From the NCBI RefSeq assembly GCF_900142435.1, contig NZ_LT670846.1, forward strand, positions 124,001 through 188,000: 64,000 nt of DNA, given 5' to 3'. The notes beneath the pieces are model-generated. The model saw nothing but the letters and a program-made list of their open reading frames with translations. It ran no database searches and was not told the origin of the DNA. The position numbers were made by a program, and so were the translations under genes. The stretch's first letter is position 1; each line of letters begins with the position of its first letter. The stretch comes from Thermocrinis minervae. Its GTDB lineage: Bacteria; Aquificota; Aquificia; Aquificales; Aquificaceae. Below, piece by piece: positions 57,891 through 64,000 of the stretch.

Positions 57891-58427
57891 ATGCAAGAAA
57901 AGGAAGACAAACATGATAAAGCTCACTATGTGGTGATAGGTAGGATAAGAGACACCTACGGAATCAAAGGATGGCTTAAAGTAGAACCCTACCTATCTGT
58001 AAAACATTGGAGCAAGCTAAAGGGAGTTTACCTCAAGAAGAAGGGGGGAGATTACGTACCCTTTGAACTGGAAGGTGTCAAGAAGCACCATAAAATGGTA
58101 GTGATAAAGTTTAAGGGTTGTGATAGCTTGGAATGTGCAGATAGGTTTATTGGTGCTAAGGTCTTTCTTCCCGAGGAATACTTGCCTAAAGTTTCAAAGG
58201 ACGAGTACTACTTTTTCCAGATTGAGGGGAAAGAGGTAGTAACAGAAGATGGTAAGTATCTTGGGAAGATTACAGGAGTGTTGGAACTCAGCCCTTACTT
58301 CTTGCTTGAGATAGATGAGGGTAAGCTCTACGTTCCCTTTGTCAGTGCCCTCGTTAAGTCCGTTGAGGACAAGGTATACGTAGAGAACTCTTTGGCTGAA
58401 CTTTTGGAGGAAGAGAATGATACTTGA
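57891..58427 (+). CDS. rimM: 16S rRNA-processing protein RimM
   Basis: 178 residues. The N-terminal RimM barrel starts VIGRIRDTYGIKGWLKVEPY, and a PRC-barrel follows (YYFFQIEGKEVVTEDGKYLGKITGVLE). It assists maturation of the 30S head. Usual partners rpsP, trmD and rplS are absent; a GDPD gene follows, overlapping by 11 bases. Confidence 0.94.
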   Translation: MQEKEDKHDKAHYVVIGRIRDTYGIKGWLKVEPYLSVKHWSKLKGVYLKKKGGDYVPFELEGVKKHHKMVVIKFKGCDSLECADRFIGAKVFLPEEYLPKVSKDEYYFFQIEGKEVVTEDGKYLGKITGVLELSPYFLLEIDEGKLYVPFVSALVKSVEDKVYVENSLAELLEEENDT

Positions 58428-59112
58428 TTGTTTGTCTAAGAAGCCTTTTTCTGTTGTAGGACATAGGGGTTCTTCAGAAGGCTACCAAGAGAATACCATA
58501 GCAGCCATAGAACATGCCATAAAGGTGGGTGCTGACCTTGTAGAGGTGGACGTAAGGTCTACCAAGGATGGTGTTCTTGTACTGTCACATGACAAAGACC
58601 TAAAGAGGGTATTCGGGATGGATATGCTCCTAAGGGAGGTTGATTACAAACAGGTCAAAGAAAAGCTTCCTACTCTGGAAGAAGTACTTGAAGTTGTCAA
58701 TGGAAGGGTGTGTATGCTCCTTGAGATAAAGGAAGCGGATATAGTGGATAGCTTGGTAAAGTTGATACAAAAGCTTGGAGTTCAAAGCTGGTGCGCCATA
58801 ATATCCTTTGACGATCAGACCATTAGGATGGTTAAGGAACTCCTCCCTGACGTTATCACAGGTCTGGTGTATGCAAAACCACCTGGTAGGATCTTTGATG
58901 CTAAAAAGCTGGGCTGTAAGCTGGTTGTTCCTCACTGGAAGATAGCCACAAAGAAGGCAAACGATAAGAGTCATCAACTTGGTTTAAAAGTCATAGCATG
59001 GACAGTAAACGACGAAGAGACAGCCCTAGAGTGCTATCAGAGGGGAGTGGATGCTATAGCTACAGACTTCCCTTCTATGCTTGTAAAACTTAGGGAATCC
59101 CTCCTTCAATAG
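58417..59112 (+). CDS. Glycerophosphodiester phosphodiesterase
   Basis: 231 residues. TIM-barrel GDPD with [22 protein letters not shown] (catalytic His), [22 protein letters not shown] (metal Glu/Asp and His) and MLLEIKE. It hydrolyses deacylated phospholipids such as glycerophosphoethanolamine; no signal peptide is seen, so a cytoplasmic place is likely. Its end overlaps the convergent fmt gene by 7 bases. Confidence 0.92.
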   Translation: MILDCLSKKPFSVVGHRGSSEGYQENTIAAIEHAIKVGADLVEVDVRSTKDGVLVLSHDKDLKRVFGMDMLLREVDYKQVKEKLPTLEEVLEVVNGRVCMLLEIKEADIVDSLVKLIQKLGVQSWCAIISFDDQTIRMVKELLPDVITGLVYAKPPGRIFDAKKLGCKLVVPHWKIATKKANDKSHQLGLKVIAWTVNDEETALECYQRGVDAIATDFPSMLVKLRESLLQ

Positions 59113-60008
59113 AGGTATTTAACCTTATAGCCTTTTATAAAATCTTTTCCCGATACTCTTTTACCCTTGGGGGTTATGAGCTCCTCCACCAAGAGGCTGT
59201 CCTCGCCGCAGGCTACTAAAAGATCTCTGTCATCTATTACCTGCCCTGGCTCTCCTTGGTAAGGCAAGACGCTAGCTTTCAGTATTTTTATCCTTTCTCC
59301 ACTCTCGAGGTAGCAGTAAGTGTTAGGATAGAGGCCCCTTATCCTATCCCTCACACTGCTGGCAGTAGCTTTCCAACAGATACGAAACTCCTCCTTCTGC
59401 ACGGGTGGCGCGTAAGTTGCCCTTTTTTCATCCTGCTCCACAGGCTTTATGGACCCTTCCACCCAAGCCATGGCCGTTTTTATAAGAAGTTCTGAACCTT
59501 TGATGGCAAGCCTTTCTGAAAGAGTTGATAGGTTGTCTTCTTCTCGTATGGGTTCCTCTTCTTGTGAGAGTATGGGGCCTGTATCCATACCCTCGTCCAT
59601 GAGTATGACCGTGTTCCCAGTCTTTTCTTCCCCTGCCATCAAGGACCTCTGGATGGGAGAAGCCCCACGGTAGAGAGGAAGTAAAGAGGCATGAAGGTTT
59701 AAACATCCGTACTTAGGAAAATCTAAGACTTCTTTCGGTAGGATCATTCCGTAAGAGACCACGAGTATTAGCTCAGGCTTCGTTTTTTCGACTATGGGAA
59801 GGAGATCCTTTTTCCTCTCTGGTTGGAAGATTTCAAGACCGAGCTCTTGTGCTACCCTTTTGGTGGGTGGGGGTGTAAGTCTTAGACCTCTACCTGCTGG
59901 CCTGTCAGGTTGACACACTAAACCTACCACCTGAAAACTCTCAAAGGCTTTCTTTAGGCTCGGTACTGCAAATTGGGATGTTCCCATAAAGAGTACCCTT
60001 AAACTCAT
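59106..60008 (-). CDS. fmt: Methionyl-tRNA formyltransferase
   Basis: 300 residues from the ATG overlapping the ribD stop (ATGA). The upstream in-frame extension lies inside ribD and is not family-like. It has [14 protein letters not shown], the formyl-THF site [11 protein letters not shown] and [17 protein letters not shown]. It formylates initiator Met-tRNA. Coupling to ribD is unusual, because fmt often sits with def. Confidence 0.95.
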   Translation of the reverse strand: MSLRVLFMGTSQFAVPSLKKAFESFQVVGLVCQPDRPAGRGLRLTPPPTKRVAQELGLEIFQPERKKDLLPIVEKTKPELILVVSYGMILPKEVLDFPKYGCLNLHASLLPLYRGASPIQRSLMAGEEKTGNTVILMDEGMDTGPILSQEEEPIREEDNLSTLSERLAIKGSELLIKTAMAWVEGSIKPVEQDEKRATYAPPVQKEEFRICWKATASSVRDRIRGLYPNTYCYLESGERIKILKASVLPYQGEPGQVIDDRDLLVACGEDSLLVEELITPKGKRVSGKDFIKGYKVKYLY

Positions 60009-61081
60009 CTTACGTACTCTAGATAGACGTCCTGGTCTATTACTTGACACCTTCTTAGTGTAAACCTTGGGGTATCCTTCACAAACTCAACACCTATGTC
60101 TCCCAAAGTTTTTCCTGAACCTATGACCATTGGTCCTATGAACACGCAGAGCCTGTCCACCAAGCCCGCTTTGATGAACTCCGTGGCCGTCTGACTGCCG
60201 CCCTCTACAAGTATGTGCATAATCTCCCTCCTGTGGAACTCTTTAAGGAGATCCCTTAAGTTGAACCGGCCACCCTCGGATGGAAACCGAAGAACCTCCA
60301 CTCCCATGTCTTCCAGAAGCTTTATCTTTTCTGTGTTATCAGAGGAAGTTACCACTAAGGTCTTGGCGCTTTTTTCCACCACCAGCTTGCTCCCCATGGG
60401 TATTTCCAAATCTGGGTCCAGCACTATCCTTAAGGGCTGTTTCTTTGCAGGTATGTGTCTTACGGTCAGTAGTGGATCATCCTTTAAGACCGTCCCTATT
60501 CCCACGAGCACGGCTGTGGCTTCATGCCTTAGCCTGTGGGCAAATTCCCTACTCTTCTGACCACTTATCCATTTGCTGTCTCCTGTCTTGGTAGCTATCT
60601 TACCATCAATGCTCTGGGCAAGCTTTAGGGTAACGTAGGGTCTTTTTTCGGTGATGTACAGAAAGAAGTCTTCGTTTAGCTCTCTGGCTTCTTCTTCAAG
60701 TACACCTACGTCTACCTGTATACCGGCCTGTCTGAGTTTTGAGACTCCCTGTCCGCAAACTAGCGGGTTTGGATCCAATGTGGCTATAACCACCCTCTTT
60801 ATCCCAGCCTGGATTATGGCATCCACACAGGGTGGTGTCCTTCCCCAATGGGAACAAGGTTCAAGGGTAACGTAGAGGGTAGCCCCCCTTGCTCTATGCC
60901 CTGCCTCTTTCAGGGCTATTACTTCAGCGTGTGGGAGCCCAGCTTTTTCGTGGGCTCCCTTTCCTACCACTACCCCGTCCTTTACTATGACACAACCTAC
61001 GGTAGGGTTGGGATGTGTAAGACCCTTATACTCCCTTGCCAGGTCTAAGGCAAGGGACATAAAACGCTCGTCTACTGTCAG
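60005..61081 (-). CDS. ribD: Riboflavin deaminase/reductase RibD, probable CTG start
   Basis: Deaminase domain with the zinc motif HAEVIAL...[13 protein letters not shown], then a reductase domain ([22 protein letters not shown]). It carries out two early steps of riboflavin synthesis. The first ATG is at 61060, but the seven codons before it read L-T-V-D-E-R-F, and [12 protein letters not shown] aligns with the usual RibD N-terminus. No Shine-Dalgarno precedes that ATG, whereas GGAGG lies 7 bases before a CTG at 61081 that overlaps the upstream stop (CTGA). I therefore infer a CTG start, giving about 358 residues. Confidence 0.85.
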   Translation of the reverse strand: MTVDERFMSLALDLAREYKGLTHPNPTVGCVIVKDGVVVGKGAHEKAGLPHAEVIALKEAGHRARGATLYVTLEPCSHWGRTPPCVDAIIQAGIKRVVIATLDPNPLVCGQGVSKLRQAGIQVDVGVLEEEARELNEDFFLYITEKRPYVTLKLAQSIDGKIATKTGDSKWISGQKSREFAHRLRHEATAVLVGIGTVLKDDPLLTVRHIPAKKQPLRIVLDPDLEIPMGSKLVVEKSAKTLVVTSSDNTEKIKLLEDMGVEVLRFPSEGGRFNLRDLLKEFHRREIMHILVEGGSQTATEFIKAGLVDRLCVFIGPMVIGSGKTLGDIGVEFVKDTPRFTLRRCQVIDQDVYLEYVR

Positions 61082-61458
61082 ACTCCAGCCTCCATTATCT
61101 CCTTCATGAGTTTAGAGACCTCTTCAGCCACACCCCTAAGCTCTGGCTCGTTGTACATTTCCACCATGGCAACGGGGTCTATGGTGCTTATTATCCTCTT
61201 GTTACCCTGGTCAAATATGGCTATCCTACACGGCATGGCTGTTGATATGTAGGCATTCTTGGAAAGAACTTGGCTCGCATGTCTTGGTGAGCATACCTCC
61301 ACTATCACACAGCTGTAGTTTATGGGAACGCCTTTGTTCTCTAGGATCTTAGAAACCTCATGAACTGCCATAACTCCAAAGCCCTTTTCCTTTGCCTTCT
61401 CTTCAATCTTTTGCCTTATCTCTTCCAAGCTCTTCGTACTCTCTAGGTTTATCAGCAT
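61078..61458 (-). CDS. DUF302 family protein
   Basis: 126 residues from the ATG preceded by AGGAGG at 6 bases; an upstream in-frame extension of 5 codons lacks support. The fold and NYSCVIVEVCSPRHASQVL, TAMPCRIAIFDQGNKRIISTIDP are DUF302-like. The family has no firm function, and some members occur with sulfur or redox genes. It is divergent from clpB with a shared control region, and overlaps the ribD CTG by 4 bases. Confidence 0.85.
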   Translation of the reverse strand: MLINLESTKSLEEIRQKIEEKAKEKGFGVMAVHEVSKILENKGVPINYSCVIVEVCSPRHASQVLSKNAYISTAMPCRIAIFDQGNKRIISTIDPVAMVEMYNEPELRGVAEEVSKLMKEIMEAGV

Positions 61459-61486
61459 GGCAAACCTCCTCAAGAGTTATTAGTCT

Positions 61487-61514
61487 ATTATACCATCAAC
61501 TAACTACTTGACAA
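61487..61514 (-). promoter_or_regulatory. Promoter of the DUF302-ribD-fmt unit
   Basis: On the minus strand TTGTCA (61509-61514) and TATAAT (61487-61492) are 16 bases apart. The -35 shares bases with the clpB -35 on the other strand. Confidence 0.65.
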
Positions 61515-61535
61515 AAGCTCACTAAAGATTATTAT
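61508..61535 (+). promoter_or_regulatory. Promoter of clpB
   Basis: TTGACA (61508-61513) and TATTAT (61530-61535) are 16 bases apart; a TATAAA three bases further is an alternative -10. No CIRCE-like repeat or sigma-32-type box is apparent. Confidence 0.55.
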
Positions 61536-61565
61536 AAAGATTCATATCAAGTTTGGGGGTGAGAG

Positions 61566-64000
61566 ATGTTCAGCGAGAACCTTCTTTCAGCTAGAAGCTT
61601 GGAGTACCTAAACCTGGCTAAGGAACTGGCAAAAGCGCAGGGGGAGAGTAAGGTAGACACTGACCATCTTCTTCTGGTACTTCTCAAGGATGAAAACTCT
61701 CCTCTTTCCAAATACTTGGAGAAGAGGGGAATAGACAGTAGGAGTGTTTACAAGAATGTTCAAAACTACCTCCAAAGACTAAAGAGTCAGATAGACAAGG
61801 CCTCCGAAGAGGAGAGCAAGTACCTCATAGACCTGAGAAGCAAGATAATGCAGGTAAAATCGGACATAGGCAGCGTCCAGACAGAACTGAAGAACCTAAG
61901 GAGGAAGAAAGAAGAAATAAGCAGGGAGCTGGAAAGAGCCCGTAGGTACGGAGATTTTTGGAGTCTGACTGAGCTCCAGATGGAGCTATCCACGGTAGAG
62001 AGCCTTATAAGGCAGTACGAAAGGCAGATAGAGAGCGTAGAGAGGTCTCTAAGGAATGTCTTCTCTCCGGAAGACGTAAAGGCTTTCTTGGAAAACAAGT
62101 TAAGCATAGATGGACTTGTTAAGAAGGCTCTTGAAAAGTCTAGCCTTGTCGAACAGGCAAAGGAGTTGGGCATATCGCCCGACAGGATAATGGACAAGGT
62201 TGCAAAGAGAGTCTTCGGGAAAGAGCCTCCTTTTGATTACGCCGAGTACCTAGTAAAGGTAGTAGAAAGGGCTCAGGATAAGGCTCTCTCTGAAGGAAGC
62301 GCAACGGTGGAGCCTTATCACATAGTCTCCGCCCTCATTGAATCAAAAGAAACTATAGCTGGTAGGATTTTAGAAGAGTTACAAGGAGGTGAAAAGATGA
62401 AGGATGTAACGCAGGAGCTTAAGGAAGAGGAAAAGTCTGCCCTGGAAAGGTTTGGTGTGAACCTCACCCAGCTTGCCAGGGAAGGGAAGCTAGACCCTGT
62501 CATTGGCAGGGAGAAGGAAATAAACCAAGTGATAGAGGTGTTACTAAGAAGGACCAAGAACAACCCAGTGCTCGTTGGAGATCCTGGAGTTGGAAAGACT
62601 GCCATAGTGGAAGGTCTTGCACAAAGGATAGTGAACAAGGAGGTACCAGTAGAGCTTCAGGACAAGGAGATAGTTTCCGTAGACATAGGATCCCTACTGG
62701 CAGGTTCTAAGTACAGAGGTGAATTTGAAGAAAGGCTAAAAAGCCTACTTGAAGAGGTAAAGCAGAAAGGTAACATAATCCTCTTCATAGATGAAGTTCA
62801 CACGGTGGTGGGTGCTGGCAAAGCTGAAGGCGCCGTGGATGCAGGAAACATGCTAAAACCAGCCTTGGCCAGAGGTGAGATAAGGCTCATAGGAGCCACC
62901 ACAGTGGACGAGTACAGAAAGTACATAGAGAAGGATCCTGCCTTAGAGAGAAGGTTCCAGCCCATATACGTGGATGAACCTACAGTTGAAGAAACCATAG
63001 AGATACTGAAAGGGCTAAGAAATAAGCTAGAAAACCACCACAAGGTAAAGATCTCTGATGAAGCCATAGAGGCTGCTGTAAAGCTTACCAAAAGGTACGT
63101 TACCTTCAGGAAGCTACCCGACAAAGCCATAGATGCCCTTGACCAGGCAAGCGCTCGTAAAAAACTCTCCGCCGTATCCTTACCACCTGAAGTGCAGGAA
63201 ATAGATAGGAAGATAAAGTCCCTTGAGGAAGAGATACAAAAAGCCTACCTTGCAGGTGACTACGAAAAGGAAGCCCAGTTGAAGATAAAGAAAGTTCAGC
63301 TGGAGAAGGAAAAGCAGGCCTTACTTGAAAAGATTGGTAGTGCAGACTACAGGATACAGGAGCTAAAGAAAAGGATTAGTGAATTGGACCAAGAGATAAT
63401 ACGCGCCGCAGAACTCGGAGATTATGAAAGAGAAGCGCAGTTGAAGATAGAAAAGGTAAAGCTTGAAAAGGAACTCAAAGAGCTTGAGAACAAGAAAGCG
63501 AAGGAACTTGTGGTAACTTGGGACGATGTAGCTATGGTAGTATCCGAATGGACAGGCATACCTGTAAGCAAGCTAAAGGAAGAAGAGAAGGAAAGGCTCT
63601 TACACCTTGAAGAGGAACTACACAGAAGAGTTATAGATCAAGAACACGCTGTTGTAGCTGTAGCAGAAGCAATAAGGAGGGCAAGGGCTGGTCTTAAGGA
63701 TCCTAAGAGACCCATAGCTAGCTTTATGTTCTTAGGTCCTACAGGAGTGGGTAAGACAGAGCTTTCAAAAGCTCTTGCCGAAGTACTCTTCGGGGATGAG
63801 GATGCACTCATAAGGCTTGACATGTCCGAGTTCAAAGAAGAGCACAGTGTCTCCAAGCTAATAGGTGCACCGCCAGGTTACGTGGGATACGAAGAAGGTG
63901 GAAAGCTTACAGAAGCCGTAAGGAGAAAGCCTTACTCTGTAATACTTCTTGACGAGATAGAAAAGGCTCACCCCAGGGTGTTTGATCTGTTCCTACAGGT
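61566..64000 (+). CDS. clpB: Disaggregase ClpB, 5' part (runs off the end)
   Basis: 811 residues are visible; the C-terminus is beyond the window. NBD1 has Walker [10 protein letters not shown] (about 337) and [13 protein letters not shown]. The long coiled-coil middle domain of ClpB lies between NBD1 and [18 protein letters not shown] (about 648). NBD2 has GPTGVGKTE (about 723) and [13 protein letters not shown]. ClpB works with DnaK to rescue aggregated proteins. The N-terminal region before NBD1 is about 130 residues longer than in E. coli, because a charged coiled coil (about 62-165) separates the two Clp_N repeats. The start GTGAGAG-ATG has GGGGGTGA as Shine-Dalgarno. Confidence 0.93.
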   Translation, partial: MFSENLLSARSLEYLNLAKELAKAQGESKVDTDHLLLVLLKDENSPLSKYLEKRGIDSRSVYKNVQNYLQRLKSQIDKASEEESKYLIDLRSKIMQVKSDIGSVQTELKNLRRKKEEISRELERARRYGDFWSLTELQMELSTVESLIRQYERQIESVERSLRNVFSPEDVKAFLENKLSIDGLVKKALEKSSLVEQAKELGISPDRIMDKVAKRVFGKEPPFDYAEYLVKVVERAQDKALSEGSATVEPYHIVSALIESKETIAGRILEELQGGEKMKDVTQELKEEEKSALERFGVNLTQLAREGKLDPVIGREKEINQVIEVLLRRTKNNPVLVGDPGVGKTAIVEGLAQRIVNKEVPVELQDKEIVSVDIGSLLAGSKYRGEFEERLKSLLEEVKQKGNIILFIDEVHTVVGAGKAEGAVDAGNMLKPALARGEIRLIGATTVDEYRKYIEKDPALERRFQPIYVDEPTVEETIEILKGLRNKLENHHKVKISDEAIEAAVKLTKRYVTFRKLPDKAIDALDQASARKKLSAVSLPPEVQEIDRKIKSLEEEIQKAYLAGDYEKEAQLKIKKVQLEKEKQALLEKIGSADYRIQELKKRISELDQEIIRAAELGDYEREAQLKIEKVKLEKELKELENKKAKELVVTWDDVAMVVSEWTGIPVSKLKEEEKERLLHLEEELHRRVIDQEHAVVAVAEAIRRARAGLKDPKRPIASFMFLGPTGVGKTELSKALAEVLFGDEDALIRLDMSEFKEEHSVSKLIGAPPGYVGYEEGGKLTEAVRRKPYSVILLDEIEKAHPRVFDLFLQ

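Noticed and set aside
59106-60050. Fmt starting at 60050
   Set aside because: The extra 14 residues lie inside ribD and have no counterpart in Fmt; the ATGA start at 60008 fits the family.

Overview
The window comes from a thermophilic, Gram-negative, chemolithoautotrophic bacterium of the Aquificaceae, most likely Hydrogenobacter. The best single clue is a small class I cytochrome c (13095-13391). Its predicted mature 80-residue sequence matches, from memory, cytochrome c-552 of Hydrogenobacter thermophilus at all but about one position. The GC-rich rRNA operon set in moderately AT-rich coding DNA, the charged Lys/Glu/Arg-rich proteins and the lipid A and heptose genes fit this. Genes are tightly packed, with many 1-4 base start/stop overlaps and several convergent pairs that overlap at their 3' ends. 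I see no CRISPR array, insertion sequence, prophage or integrase.

Layout. 1-9373 is a plus-strand exopolysaccharide locus of the Pel type: a partial TPR gene, pelF glycosyltransferase, pelG membrane protein, a PelA-like hydrolase/deacetylase, a membrane-anchored TPR protein, and a PelB-like TPR/beta-barrel outer-membrane protein. 9383-11633 (minus) holds a cysteine-desulfurase-like protein that lacks the PLP lysine, next to an Mrp/ApbC Fe-S carrier. 11695-18513 is mostly plus-strand metabolism and small proteins: proA, cytochrome c-552, a GYD protein, metF, a radical SAM enzyme, FUN14 and DUF309 proteins. It is interrupted by a candidate structured RNA (about 14950-15190) and by a minus-strand protein with three CsbD-like repeats. 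18482-31632 holds dnaE, a GlpC/HdrD-like Fe-S protein, an ArsA-type ATPase, folE, lpxI, the overlapping set trpB-era-msbA, and an exbB-exbD-tonB set.

31639-36871 (minus) is one complete rRNA operon in the order 16S, tRNA-Ile(GAU), tRNA-Ala(UGC), 23S, 5S. Near-perfect processing stems bracket both large rRNAs, and four tandem sigma-70-type promoters drive it. 36877-46351 carries recO, the heptose adenylyltransferase gene, nikR, secA, mtaB and a minus-strand run of a hypothetical protein, a small helical protein, an HD phosphohydrolase and a TgpA-like transglutaminase.

46364-52833 is an acetate module: acs faces away from yjcH-actP, a cNMP/CBS/DUF294 regulator and a DnaQ-like exonuclease. 52879-61458 is mixed housekeeping: ispH, a secreted thioredoxin-fold protein, a P-loop kinase, fabG, a DinG-family helicase, nfu, rimM, a GDPD enzyme, fmt, ribD and a DUF302 protein. 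From 61566 an incomplete clpB with an unusually long coiled-coil N-terminal region runs off the end.

The items I would look at first are the desulfurase-like protein without its lysine, the Pel locus with its split TPR parts, the triple CsbD-like protein, the tandem rRNA promoter/hairpin modules, the probable CTG start of ribD and the unidentified structured RNA.
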